Positions 1 to 8,233 are shown, numbered from the stretch's first letter. The stretch: 52,974 nucleotides of DNA from Armatimonadota bacterium (GCA_023474015.1 JAMCYN010000052.1:1-52974), one strand, 5' to 3'. Translations and numbers: made by a program. Notes: generated from the letters alone by a model not told the origin.

Positions 1-684
1 GCCGATCATATGCGATGCCTCGGATGTCAATTTGCCCACGCTATCTCCGGCTGCGACGATCCGGCTGAGCTTTTGAGCATCAACACCTACTATGTCCAGA
101 ACCTCCGGCCAGTATTCTTTTCGCTCGAGATATCCGAGGAGTGAGCAGCTGGAGATCGTATGATCCATTGCTGTCTGCCCGCTCAGACGATAGATCAGGA
201 AGTCTTGAGTTTGCAGGTAATGCCGGACTTTCCGGTCGAGTTCGGGCCGATTTTGGATGAACCATGCGAGGCGGGATGCAAAGTGCACTGATGACGCGCC
301 GGTCTGTCCCGTCGCGTGGAATATTCGCTCCAGCCCGATATGTTGTTGGATGTCCTCGGCGCAGCTTTGAGCGCGAGGGTCGGTCCAGAGGATGGCGTTG
401 CCCAGAGGCCGACCGGATTCGTCCAGCGCGAAAAACGTGTCAGTATGGCTGGTCACCGAGATTGCCGCTAGGCTATGTGGATCGATTGCCGCCTGCTCAA
501 GCGCGCGCCGTACGGCAGTCATGCACGATTGCCAGTATGCGTCGGCGTCGAGTTCCGACTGCCCGGACGCCGGGTGCAGCACCTCGAATTCCTGTGTGGA
601 GATGCCGAGGATGCGCAATTTATTGTCGAACACGACTGCCTTGAACGCCGTGGTCCCGGCGTCAATCACGAGGATCGCGCTCAT
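1..684 (-). CDS. FGGY-family carbohydrate kinase, N-terminal part (cut by window edge)
   Basis: The reverse strand is open from an ATG at 684 to the window edge (228 codons, no stop). The N-terminus has the ASKHA phosphate-1 motif (DAGTTAFK), and later residues read TSHTDTFFALDESG and ILWTDPRAQS, as in xylulose/fuculose/rhamnulose-type sugar kinases. The family phosphorylates a ketose or polyol with ATP in the cytoplasm. The start overlaps the stop of the upstream UroD-like gene in an ATGA, so the two are translationally coupled. It is a paralogue of the kinase at 47992-49350 (DVGTTAFK). With the isomerase (3347) and aldolase (6312) it could complete an isomerase-kinase-aldolase route. The substrate cannot be read from the sequence, and the C-terminal half lies outside the window. 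Confidence 0.88.
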   Translation of the reverse strand, partial: MSAILVIDAGTTAFKAVVFDNKLRILGISTQEFEVLHPASGQSELDADAYWQSCMTAVRRALEQAAIDPHSLAAISVTSHTDTFFALDESGRPLGNAILWTDPRAQSCAEDIQQHIGLERIFHATGQTGASSVHFASRLAWFIQNRPELDRKVRHYLQTQDFLIYRLSGQTAMDHTISSCSLLGYLERKEYWPEVLDIVGVDAQKLSRIVAAGDSVGKLTSEASHMIG

Positions 685-1691
685 CGCTTCCCTCCATATT
701 CGTGCAACGACTCGATCATAGCGGCATAGTTCTCCGGTTTGACGCTTGCCGTGATGTCGCTCGTTGAAGAAAGAATGTATCCGCGCGGCCCCGCGATCTC
801 TATGCAGCGCCTTACCCTGTCGCGCACCTCGTCGGGTGTACCGTCGCATAGCAGGCTGACCGGCACACCTCCCTTGATGGCGACCCGGTTCCCGACAGCG
901 GCCTTCACCTCGGCGAGATCGACATCCGCGTGCGTGTCGATTGGGTCGATGCAGTCGATCCCCGCGCCGACAAGATCGTGAAGAATCGGGTTGATATTGC
1001 CATCGCAGTGCTTGATGAACGGCTTGCCGATCGACCTGACGTGGCTCACCAGCCGGGTCAGACCCGGAAGGCAGAACTCGCGCCACATTTCCGGGCCCAT
1101 GACGGGGCCGCGATTGTCGCAGTAATCGTCACTGGTCCAGAAGACATCGACCCCGATCTTCGCCGCGGCGGTTGCCATGCCGATATAGTAGTCCACGGAT
1201 ATGTCCACCACACGATGCACGAAATCAGGGTCAGTCATCATCGACATCATAAGGTTCTCCATGCCCAGCAGATACCGGGGTAGGGAATAGGCGTCGCGCA
1301 GGCGAAAGACGATGGCTTTGTTATCTCCATAGCGGTCGCGCGCCTGGCGAAGTGTTCGAAAATGCCACTCAGCCGCCGGATCCGGCGGGACGAAGCCGTC
1401 CAGGTCGGCGGTATCGTTAAAGCGATGGCCGATCACGACAGGGTATTCCTCTGTCATCCGCTGTGTCACCAGGCTCCACTCATCGACATATTGGCTCGCG
1501 CCATCGGTATCGGGATGGTCATCGGCATACACAACCACCGCATCCCACCCAGCCACGTCCGGGATATCCAGCGCGTCGCTGCCGGGGTAGAGCGACTGTC
1601 TGACGCCGACATCGAACAGCCACTCGAATGTCGGTATCCACTCGGGCTTCTCACCGCGCAGCGCTGCAATTATGCATTCACGCGAGTTCAT
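681..1691 (-). CDS. UroD-family methyltransferase-like protein (HxD type)
   Basis: This 336-residue protein has the uroporphyrinogen-decarboxylase/MtaA fold signature: an N-terminal RECIIAALRGEKPEWIP segment, a central GVDVFWTSDDYCDNRGP stretch, and the C-terminal barrel strand KHCDGNINPIL followed by GIDCIDPID. Where zinc-dependent corrinoid methyltransferases (MtaA/MtbA) have His-x-Cys, it has His228-Cys-Asp230, so the usual thiol zinc ligand is not in place. It is not a heme-pathway HemE by context, lying among sugar-catabolic genes and an MttB homologue. It overlaps the downstream kinase by ATGA and lies 9 bases after the secreted protein gene. Inference: it acts on a methylated substrate or corrinoid carrier. 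The actual reaction is unknown. Confidence 0.85.
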   Translation of the reverse strand: MNSRECIIAALRGEKPEWIPTFEWLFDVGVRQSLYPGSDALDIPDVAGWDAVVVYADDHPDTDGASQYVDEWSLVTQRMTEEYPVVIGHRFNDTADLDGFVPPDPAAEWHFRTLRQARDRYGDNKAIVFRLRDAYSLPRYLLGMENLMMSMMTDPDFVHRVVDISVDYYIGMATAAAKIGVDVFWTSDDYCDNRGPVMGPEMWREFCLPGLTRLVSHVRSIGKPFIKHCDGNINPILHDLVGAGIDCIDPIDTHADVDLAEVKAAVGNRVAIKGGVPVSLLCDGTPDEVRDRVRRCIEIAGPRGYILSSTSDITASVKPENYAAMIESLHEYGGKR

Positions 1692-1700
1692 ATCTTAGTG

Positions 1701-3299
1701 CTACTTCAGCTCTTTCTCGAAGTAGGGCATCAGGAGCGCCGAGAGAGTCGCACACTCGTCCCAGTTTGCATTCTTCTTTGTGTCGTCCTTGTACCAATAT
1801 GTCCTATACTGGCCTGTTATTTGATCCTGGACGATGGTTTGTTGGTTCACTATTGCTCGCGCCTTCTCTCTATACAATTCCTTGCCCGTCACTTTATACG
1901 CCTTTGTCCACACCTCGGCCATCATGATGGCAACGTCTTCGATCGGCCCATAACACCAGTACTGCTCCAGGGCACAGGGCGTTGCTCTCATGTCGGTCGG
2001 GCTCTCCGGTTCCCAGACCACGAACTGATCTTCGGTGAACCGGGCTATGTCCTCCGCTATCGGCACATACTCCGGATGCTTTTTCGCGTGGTCAAAGAGG
2101 TAACTCGCCACCCCGCAGGCCGTAAGGTAGCCCAGATTTCTGTACGCGGTGGTAGGCGACACATCCTCGAACTGAGCCTGCCAGTTGAAGTTACGCGCCG
2201 GATTCTCCAGAACCCACTTGAGAGCCTTGTCTCGCGCAGCCTTGTAATGGTTGAGACCATACTGGTCGATGAGCCGGGTGAAGAACACCAGGTGGTCATG
2301 GGGGATCAAGAGCACATCCGTGTCTGGCGCTCCTGTCTCGACATATGCCTTTATGGGCCACGTCCCGCAGGGAAGCTGCGTTTTGCAGTAAGTGTCAGCT
2401 ATCCGCTTTGCTGACTCAAGGTACTCCCTCTTGCCCGTCGCATCGTACAGGTCGAGAAAAGCCCTGCCCGCAAAAGTCGGGTAGATGAGCATGATCTTTC
2501 CCACTGCCCGGCTCGGCCACCAGTCATCCTTGGGGTTTTCTGGCTTGCGATAGGCACTGGTGTCGTAGGTCGGAGGGAAGTACTCGAAAGGACTCCCCTT
2601 GGCATAGCTGATCTTCTGGAGATACTTCGCCGCGTTCTCGGCGATTTGCATTGCGTTCTTGGCATTGTTCGGAGCTAGCTTAGCATAACCGACCATGCCG
2701 TATATGACGGCGCTCACCATCTTGCAAGGATAGATGTTGAAGTTGTAATTTGTCCGCTTGCCATCTTTCCACGACTGATAGTGCGGTTGTTTGAACTGAA
2801 AATCGAGGGCCCACAGGCCGCTTTCGCCATACGGCTTGGCGGGCTTGTTGTATGGCCCCTTATAGCAGGCTTTCTTGTTGAATGTTCGGGTTCCGACCAG
2901 GTCCACCTTGTCGGGATCAACATGGCTGATCATCTCGACCTTGAGGGTGGCAGGGCCGCACGGGAGGTCCTTCCAGATAGGAGTCAGTGGGGCGTAAGGG
3001 ACACCGGCCTCAAAGACGTAATCCTTCTTGTCGGTCTCCGAGTGCACTGTGAACCGGTATGTCCTTTCAACAGCCATCCCGGACGCCGGTATGTCGAATG
3101 CCGGAGCATAGATGAAGTTTTCAGAGTACCTGTTCCAGAAGTCATGCTCACCCGGCACGCCCGGTCGGATTGGGAGTACGGACTCATCCAGCGCCTGTTT
3201 CCTCAGATCATCCATAGTCGCGCCCTGCATACCGGACCCAAGACACGTGATCGCCGCGACAACACCAATAATATAAATCCCCAAAATGCGTCTTGTCAT
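1701..3299 (-). CDS. Secreted protein with alpha-helical (six-hairpin-like) domain, function unknown
   Basis: I place the start at ATG 3299, which has GAGGGGAAG just upstream; a longer reading begins at a TTG at 3314. The 532-residue product starts with a signal peptide (RRILGIYIIGVVAAITCL, then SGMQGA). About 130 residues of beta-type sequence follow, then a long helical part with repeated aromatic and Gly-rich turns (SGLWALDFQFKQPHYQSWK, GRAFLDLYDATGKREYLESA, AYRNLGYLTACGVASYLFDH). This resembles alpha/alpha-barrel glycosidases or lyases such as GH88/GH127-like folds, but I cannot assign a family. It would act outside the cytoplasm, upstream of the intracellular enzymes of the same gene set. 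Confidence 0.75.
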   Translation of the reverse strand: MTRRILGIYIIGVVAAITCLGSGMQGATMDDLRKQALDESVLPIRPGVPGEHDFWNRYSENFIYAPAFDIPASGMAVERTYRFTVHSETDKKDYVFEAGVPYAPLTPIWKDLPCGPATLKVEMISHVDPDKVDLVGTRTFNKKACYKGPYNKPAKPYGESGLWALDFQFKQPHYQSWKDGKRTNYNFNIYPCKMVSAVIYGMVGYAKLAPNNAKNAMQIAENAAKYLQKISYAKGSPFEYFPPTYDTSAYRKPENPKDDWWPSRAVGKIMLIYPTFAGRAFLDLYDATGKREYLESAKRIADTYCKTQLPCGTWPIKAYVETGAPDTDVLLIPHDHLVFFTRLIDQYGLNHYKAARDKALKWVLENPARNFNWQAQFEDVSPTTAYRNLGYLTACGVASYLFDHAKKHPEYVPIAEDIARFTEDQFVVWEPESPTDMRATPCALEQYWCYGPIEDVAIMMAEVWTKAYKVTGKELYREKARAIVNQQTIVQDQITGQYRTYWYKDDTKKNANWDECATLSALLMPYFEKELK

Positions 3300-3346
3300 C
3301 AATCTTCCCCTCAAGCTATCTCTTTATTATATCGTGCGTGTTGGCG

Positions 3347-4687
3347 TTACTTGCACACCGAAACACTAACCAAGCTTGCAAACTCTCGCAGCGCCTCTCC
3401 CCACCGGCCCGGAACCACAGCGACATGCTGTGCCATAAGGTGGCTTAGAAACTCACTTATAGGTACGTCGGGCTTGAACGCCACCGACGGATGCTGCACG
3501 GTTCCGCAGGCGTCTTCATACCAGGCAGGTGGCTCGCTTGCCAGTCCTTCAGTAGCATGCAGCAAATACCGACCGCTCACGTCCTTGCCGAGCCTGGCGA
3601 TGGTATACTCGCCGGTCTTCACGCGGCTGCAACAGCCTATGCCGGTCAGGAAGCCCTCGTAGGTGCGAACTCGCACCGGCTCGTCCAGGAAATCCGCTGG
3701 GCAGAAACCGCAGCATCCGAAGAGAATGGCGTCCTGGAGGATTTCGTAGAGTTCCCAATACGTGCTCATGTGATCGCTCAGCAGGCCGAGTATTACCTGG
3801 CCCAGCAGTCCGGGGATGTCGTTTTCACAGACGTAATGATGCTTTCGAGCAATCAGCGAGCCCACCATGCACGGAGTGAACTCCATAGCGGCGGTGACTC
3901 CAGTGGGGCACTTGATGCTGAGGCCGGAGTACCCCCGCTCGGTAGACATCCTGTCGAGCACCATATACGCGGATACTATCTTCCACAGGGTCTGCGATGA
4001 GGGCCGGTCGCCGGTGTATCGCCAATCCGATGTGAATTGGGCTATCTGCTGGTCCACATCCGTGTTGTCCAGCGCCATCATCCCTTGCCATAGCTCGAGC
4101 ATATCGATAGACTCTACCTCGACGCCGAATGTCTCGTGAAGCTCCTGCACGTCGAACCCGGTCGCATGCAAGCGCATATCGCCGAAGCCGACCATGCCTA
4201 GCCTTGTCCCGCGCAGGGCGGCGCGCGCCTGGCACGCTCGAAGGAAAGGCATGAACTCCGCCGGGTCGGCCAGAGTGCCGGGCATGGACCAGACGTGCTT
4301 GAAAGGTATGCCGTGCCGCCTTAGGATGTGTATCGTTGATCCGGCGCCCGCCGCGGGGGCGGTGGAACGGATGACTCCATCGACCACCGGGCTGCCCGGA
4401 ACGTAGAGCAGCATCGGAAGCTGTGGGAATGCACGAACGAGTTGCAGGAGCACATCCGGGCGAGACCACGCTGCCTGCACCAGCACTAGAGCATCGAACC
4501 GTCCCTGAGCATTGCTCTTGAGCAGCGATGACACAGCTTCCGACGACTTGCGTTCGTCGCTCTGAAGGCCGACGTCCGTCACGTCTGAAACCAACTGGCG
4601 CAACTGCGCCACAACGCCGCCATGCTGGGATGCGGCAAGTTCCTCCGAATAGCCTGGGTCACACAGGCCAATTACTGCGATGCGCAT
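3347..4687 (-). CDS. L-fucose/L-arabinose isomerase-family protein
   Basis: The ATG at 4687 follows GGAGG by six bases and gives a 446-residue protein; an upstream in-frame GTG at 4708 has no better site. The N-terminus MRIAVIGLCDPGYSEELA and the body (GRFDALVLVQAAWSRPDVLLQLV, GMVGFGDMRLHATGFD, SIKCPTGVTAAMEFTPCMVGSLI) match the FucI/AraA-like superfamily (COG2407 type), which interconverts aldoses and ketoses using Mn2+ bound by Glu, Asp and His. The C-terminal half is Cys-rich (FGCCGFCPADF, GCCSRV). It sits between the mttB-like gene and the secreted protein in one leftward set. It probably supplies the ketose for the FGGY kinase. Sugar specificity is not determinable here. Confidence 0.82.
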   Translation of the reverse strand: MRIAVIGLCDPGYSEELAASQHGGVVAQLRQLVSDVTDVGLQSDERKSSEAVSSLLKSNAQGRFDALVLVQAAWSRPDVLLQLVRAFPQLPMLLYVPGSPVVDGVIRSTAPAAGAGSTIHILRRHGIPFKHVWSMPGTLADPAEFMPFLRACQARAALRGTRLGMVGFGDMRLHATGFDVQELHETFGVEVESIDMLELWQGMMALDNTDVDQQIAQFTSDWRYTGDRPSSQTLWKIVSAYMVLDRMSTERGYSGLSIKCPTGVTAAMEFTPCMVGSLIARKHHYVCENDIPGLLGQVILGLLSDHMSTYWELYEILQDAILFGCCGFCPADFLDEPVRVRTYEGFLTGIGCCSRVKTGEYTIARLGKDVSGRYLLHATEGLASEPPAWYEDACGTVQHPSVAFKPDVPISEFLSHLMAQHVAVVPGRWGEALREFASLVSVSVCK

Positions 4688-4714
4688 CTTATCCTCCATG
4701 GGTTCCACACTTCC

Positions 4715-6178
4715 TCAGCGCAGAACCTGTTCGGCTCGGGCCACGACTTCGTCGATAGCTTTGCCGCGCTCTTCATCAATCCGGTACAGATCGTCCCGTT
4801 TCCAAATGGCCAGAACTTTTTCCCTTGCAGCCTCGATCATGTCACCGGCTTTGGCCGTTTCGATCGTATCAGGGGCGCGCCGATCGTACAACTTCGGCAT
4901 CCAGATATCTCGGAAATGTTCATAGGTATGCTCGTGCGAGATAAACTGCCCGCCTATGCCCACTTCTTCGATAGTGTCCAAAGCCAGCAGGTTGTCGTCC
5001 GTATCTATGCCCTTGTACAGGCGACTGATGGATTCGGCGACTTCCAACTCAAGTACTGCTTCCACGGGGCTGAACCTCTTGCCTCCCGCCAATAGGCCGA
5101 CAGGGAAGTTAAAACGTCCCTGCTCGGCGGCCGAGTGCATCTTGGAAGTCTTTTCGGCGAGGGATTGAGCGCCGGGATACTGCGCGTCGATGTAACCGGT
5201 GCCTATGGCCAGGTCCTGACCGTAGTAATGGTCATATAGTTGAGCCAGCCCGGCATCCTGCAGCAGCGTCTCGGGCGCGGAGAAACTCGCCAGGCCACTA
5301 GACATGTCCATGGTCCCGCTGATAACTCCGCCGGCCACCATCGCTCCGGGAACCGCCGCTCTCAAGCATGTCATCACGCCGAGGATTTCCGCGTTGGCCA
5401 TGATCACGTTGGAAGCCAGTGAGCATGGAGAAGTAGCGCCCGTTATGGGCATCGGCACAATCGTGCAGGGCAGGTCTCGCTGGGCAAGCATAAGCAGCAC
5501 GCGCCCATCTTCAGCGGGAAACTGCAGAGGCGCGATTGTCTCCTTGGCGGTCACGAAGCAAGGCTGTGCCTGATAGCCCTCGCTGCTCCCTCGAACGATT
5601 TCGCCGATTTCGATGAGAAATTCCAGTTCACGCTCGTTCCAGACCTCGGTGCTGCCGCATTTGGTTGTGTATTTGGCTACCAGGGCGGCTGTCTTGATCC
5701 GCTGCATGGGGCCTAGGACGTTGTTACCTGTCGCATCCAGCAGGCACGCAACCGGGTTTCCAACGAATCCGACACCATCCAGCGTCTCGCCAAGCTGCAG
5801 AAGACGGATGAGATCCTGCTCAGCGGGTACCCGGAGGTCGCCGGTTTCCGGGTCGAGATACTCGATACATGCCCCTCCGAACTTGCATCCGCTGGGCGGG
5901 GTCCAACGCGGGTTGGTGACACCATTGAGAATGTACTGTCGTCGGCCTTCGGAGATTTCCTTTCGCAAGCGCTCTATCGTTTGCTCCACCAGCGCCGAGG
6001 GGAACTTGACGACACCTGTGCCACGGTTCACGCTCGCCCCGGCTCTCTCAAGAGCATCATAGTATGCGGGGCAGTCCACGCGCAACCCGGTGCGTTCCAG
6101 AGCGGCCAGTGTTGCCTCGTGGATAGTGCTTAGTTGTTCCTTCTGAAATGGGCCGCCGGGCCCTGTAGCTAGCGACAA
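4715..6178 (-). CDS. MttB-family (trimethylamine methyltransferase-like) protein, non-pyrrolysine
   Basis: The 487-residue protein reads through without an amber codon, so it belongs to the large non-pyrrolysine branch of the MttB superfamily, whose known members move a methyl group from quaternary amines (glycine betaine, proline betaine, carnitine) to a corrinoid protein. Family segments seen include KFGGACIEYLDPETGDLR, TKCGSTEVWNERELEFLIEI, PITGATSPCSLASNVIMANAE and the C-terminal GGQFISHEHTYEHFRDIWMPKLYDRR. The only credible start is TTG 6178, preceded at nine bases by GGAG; no ATG lies nearby. A promoter with a DeoR-type operator lies at 6254-6292. The matching corrinoid protein is not in the window. 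The substrate is unknown; location in a sugar cluster is unusual. Confidence 0.87.
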   Translation of the reverse strand: MSLATGPGGPFQKEQLSTIHEATLAALERTGLRVDCPAYYDALERAGASVNRGTGVVKFPSALVEQTIERLRKEISEGRRQYILNGVTNPRWTPPSGCKFGGACIEYLDPETGDLRVPAEQDLIRLLQLGETLDGVGFVGNPVACLLDATGNNVLGPMQRIKTAALVAKYTTKCGSTEVWNERELEFLIEIGEIVRGSSEGYQAQPCFVTAKETIAPLQFPAEDGRVLLMLAQRDLPCTIVPMPITGATSPCSLASNVIMANAEILGVMTCLRAAVPGAMVAGGVISGTMDMSSGLASFSAPETLLQDAGLAQLYDHYYGQDLAIGTGYIDAQYPGAQSLAEKTSKMHSAAEQGRFNFPVGLLAGGKRFSPVEAVLELEVAESISRLYKGIDTDDNLLALDTIEEVGIGGQFISHEHTYEHFRDIWMPKLYDRRAPDTIETAKAGDMIEAAREKVLAIWKRDDLYRIDEERGKAIDEVVARAEQVLR

Positions 6179-6253
6179 TCTGGTCTACTCCAATCCAAGT
6201 TTGATCACGACACGCGCCGATCTTTCGTTTGCTTTCGTTTTGCGACTATCCGT

Positions 6254-6277
6254 AACACATGGGATGATAGCAGTGTT
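6254..6277. promoter_or_regulatory. Operator palindrome, copy 2 (before mttB-like gene)
   Basis: Half-sites AACAC and GTGTT flank the core TGGGATGATAGCA. The same layout with TGGTATGATACCA occurs at 7260-7283, and the flanking CGTCAAGTGC is also shared (6287-6296). The core overlaps the -10 box of the leftward promoter. The likely ligand is the DeoR-type protein encoded at 7361-8197; that pairing is inference from position and duplication. Confidence 0.72.
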
Positions 6278-6292
6278 TAGGTCAGCCGTCAA
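6264..6292 (-). promoter_or_regulatory. Sigma70-type promoter of the mttB-isomerase-UroD-kinase unit
   Basis: On the reverse strand TTGACG (6292-6287) is separated by 17 bases from TATCAT (6269-6264). Transcription would start near 6257 and give a leader of about 78 bases before the TTG start at 6178. The -10 box lies inside the palindromic operator, so repressor binding would block it. Spacer and boxes match the promoter at 7298-7270. Confidence 0.68.
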
Positions 6293-6311
6293 GTGCCAAT
6301 TGAAAAAATCA

Positions 6312-7169
6312 TTATGATACTGACCGCGCCATCTGCTTTGTTTCGGGCGATCCGGCTTCTTCCAACCCGTACTTGGCTACGGCATCGGCTACAGGCACGC
6401 CTTCATTGATGACTCCTCGGACAGCGGCGATAAAGCCCGCCGGACGCCGGGACTGGACGATATTTCGTCCGAACACGATGCCTTGAGCGCCGTTGGAAAC
6501 CGCATCGGCGGCTAACTGCAGAGCCTCACGCTCGGTGGGAGTCTTTTCCGCTCCCAGTACCAGGACCGGCACCGGCGTATCCGAGACTACCTCGTGGAAC
6601 TTGGGACCGGTGTAGAATGTCTTGATCACGTCCGCGCCCAATTCGGCTATGACCCGGCAGCCGGTGTGGATTATCTCATGAAGCTGGTCTGGCGACATCT
6701 CTTCCGTCTTGGCGGGGAAGAACTCGCCGATCAATGGAATTCCCAGGCTTTCCGCCTCTTGTACATACCGGCTGAACAGGCTGGCATTTTCCGCATCGAC
6801 CATTTCGTTGCCGGTTTGGAAACAAAACGAAAGCAAAACGATATCCGCGCCCTTGCGCACGGCCTGTTCCACACTCATCAGCGGCCGGTGGTGGCTTTCG
6901 CAGTGTTTCCACTGGAAGCAATAAGTAGAGTTCCATACCAGCCGGGTAATCAGCAAAGGAGCGCCGGGCGCAGTGAACTGATGCGCCACATGCGGGATGA
7001 TTCCCGCTCCCATGAGCACGGCGTCGGCGCCTTTTAGGTGCGCGCACGCTTGCACTGGGTCCTCCAAGCCGGGTATCGGGCCGTGAAACACGCCGTGATC
7101 GAGTGCCGCGATGACCAGTTTGTCGGAGCGCGCCAGAAATCTCTTTAATCTAAACTCTTTTCCGTTCAT
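6312..7169 (-). CDS. DhnA/LacD-type class I aldolase (fructose-bisphosphate aldolase-like)
   Basis: The open frame extends upstream to 7328 but that would cross the promoter; ATG 7169, with AAAGGA five bases upstream, is the credible start (285 residues). The protein has the DhnA/DeoC-like barrel: KLVIAALDHGVFHGP at the N-terminus, GADAVLMGAGI, the Schiff-base lysine strand GADVIKTFYTG, and the phosphate-binding end SNGAQGIVFGRNIVQ. Such enzymes cleave phosphorylated sugars (fructose-1,6-bisphosphate, tagatose-bisphosphate, sulfofructose-phosphate or similar) through a lysine Schiff base. It is transcribed divergently from the DeoR regulator. In this context it is the natural last step after isomerase and FGGY kinase. 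Confidence 0.87.
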   Translation of the reverse strand: MNGKEFRLKRFLARSDKLVIAALDHGVFHGPIPGLEDPVQACAHLKGADAVLMGAGIIPHVAHQFTAPGAPLLITRLVWNSTYCFQWKHCESHHRPLMSVEQAVRKGADIVLLSFCFQTGNEMVDAENASLFSRYVQEAESLGIPLIGEFFPAKTEEMSPDQLHEIIHTGCRVIAELGADVIKTFYTGPKFHEVVSDTPVPVLVLGAEKTPTEREALQLAADAVSNGAQGIVFGRNIVQSRRPAGFIAAVRGVINEGVPVADAVAKYGLEEAGSPETKQMARSVS

Positions 7170-7244
7170 AATGTTCCTTTCCGCCTCGGTCCTATCGTCG
7201 ATTGCTGCTAAAAACGCCTTCCGAAAAATTGCGTTAAATTGCCA

Positions 7245-7274
7245 TTGACAACAAATCGAAACACATGGTATGAT
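7245..7274 (+). promoter_or_regulatory. Sigma70-type promoter of the deoR-type gene
   Basis: TTGACA (7245-7250), 18-base spacer, TATGAT (7269-7274). The -10 box is inside the operator palindrome at 7260-7283, which predicts autoregulation. The leader would be about 79 bases to the ATG at 7361. Confidence 0.72.
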
Positions 7275-7283
7275 ACCAGTGTT
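7260..7283. promoter_or_regulatory. Operator palindrome, copy 1 (divergent intergenic region)
   Basis: The core TGGTATGATACCA is a perfect palindrome around a central G, and AACAC and GTGTT extend the symmetry with one extra A on the left. It covers the -10 boxes of both divergent promoters, so one bound repressor could shut both directions. Confidence 0.75.
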
Positions 7284-7298
7284 CAGACTGATCGTCAA
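7270..7298 (-). promoter_or_regulatory. Sigma70-type promoter of the aldolase gene
   Basis: On the reverse strand TTGACG (7298-7293), 17-base spacer, TATCAT (7275-7270). The two opposing -10 boxes (7269-7274 and 7275-7270) lie on top of each other. The leader to the ATG at 7169 would be about 93 bases. Confidence 0.7.
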
Positions 7299-7360
7299 GT
7301 GCTTTTTGTGCAGGCGGCGAATTTTCATTGGACAAATGACTATCGAGGATTGTGACTGCG

Positions 7361-8197
7361 ATGCCCAACACCAAGAGTAGTATCGAAGAAGTAGTGGCGG
7401 ATGATGAGCTTCTGGTCGGTAATACTCGCCAGCGGCGCGAGAGGATTTTAGCTTGCCTTCAGGAAGAGGAGTTCGTCAAGACTACCGGTCTAAGCCGGTT
7501 ACTGAGAGTTTCCAAGGTTTCAGTCCGCAAGGACCTTGATTTTCTTGAGCAGCAGGGGCTCCTTAAGCGCGTTCACGGCGGCGCTCAGCTTGCCGCTAGC
7601 GCGGAGTCGCTGCTCGACCTATCGGCGCGGTATATGGTCAACAAGACGGCGAAGAAACAAATCGCAATGGAAGCCGTCAAGATGATCAATGTGCCCGGTA
7701 TGACAATATATGTAGACACAGGCACCACCAACCTGCTCCTGGCCCAGGCGATCTCTCGGGACCTGGCCATCACGGTGGTGACCAACTCGATGAGCACCAT
7801 TTCGGCTTTGGAAGGTCGCGATGCATGCAGGGTTGTTACGCTCGGCGGCGTCGTGGACCACAAGCGCAAGGTGTTTACCGGGCTGTGGACCGACAACCTG
7901 TTGGACCGTTTTAGCTTCGATCTTATCTTTTTGGGCGCGGACAGCGTGACCGAGGATGGCTACGGGTGCGATGACCTGCCGCTGGGCGAGGTGATCCGCA
8001 AGGCTATCTCACGGAGCAAGAGGTCATACGTGCTGGCTGACTCGAGTAAGGTTGGCCGCCGCTGTTCGAGCTTCTATGCCGGCCCCGCCGGAATAACTTC
8101 CTGGATCACCGACAGCAGGCTCGATCCTGAGTTCAAGAAGAAATTTGAGTCGCTTGGCGGGAGCATTACGATAGCGAATGCCGGAGAAAGCAAGTAG
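7361..8197 (+). CDS. DeoR-family transcriptional repressor
   Basis: The product of ATG 7361 is 278 residues (a GTG at 7352 is too close to the GAGGA at 7345-7349). An N-terminal helix-turn-helix (RQRRERILACLQEEE, TTGLSRLLRVSKVSVRKDLDFL, GLLKRVHGGA) is followed by the DeoR sensor domain: IYVDTGTTNLLLAQAI, VTNSMSTISALE, DLIFLGADSVTEDGYG, VIRKAISRSKRSYVLADSSKVGRR. This family binds a phosphorylated sugar intermediate and represses catabolic operons. Two matching palindromes (6254 and 7260) are likely targets, controlling itself, the aldolase and the mttB-led unit. The inducer is probably a phosphosugar of the isomerase-kinase-aldolase route; this is inference. Confidence 0.93.
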   Translation: MPNTKSSIEEVVADDELLVGNTRQRRERILACLQEEEFVKTTGLSRLLRVSKVSVRKDLDFLEQQGLLKRVHGGAQLAASAESLLDLSARYMVNKTAKKQIAMEAVKMINVPGMTIYVDTGTTNLLLAQAISRDLAITVVTNSMSTISALEGRDACRVVTLGGVVDHKRKVFTGLWTDNLLDRFSFDLIFLGADSVTEDGYGCDDLPLGEVIRKAISRSKRSYVLADSSKVGRRCSSFYAGPAGITSWITDSRLDPEFKKKFESLGGSITIANAGESK

Positions 8198-8233
8198 GCT
8201 CAGTGAATGTGTGCTATGAGGAGGGGAACAACA

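Noticed and set aside
1362..2414. Long forward open frame (350 codons)
   Set aside because: It is antisense to the UroD-like and secreted-protein genes, crosses their junction and shows no family motif.
4715..6178. Pyrrolysine-containing MttB
   Set aside because: The frame has no in-frame amber codon and no pyl genes are nearby, so it is the non-pyrrolysine type.
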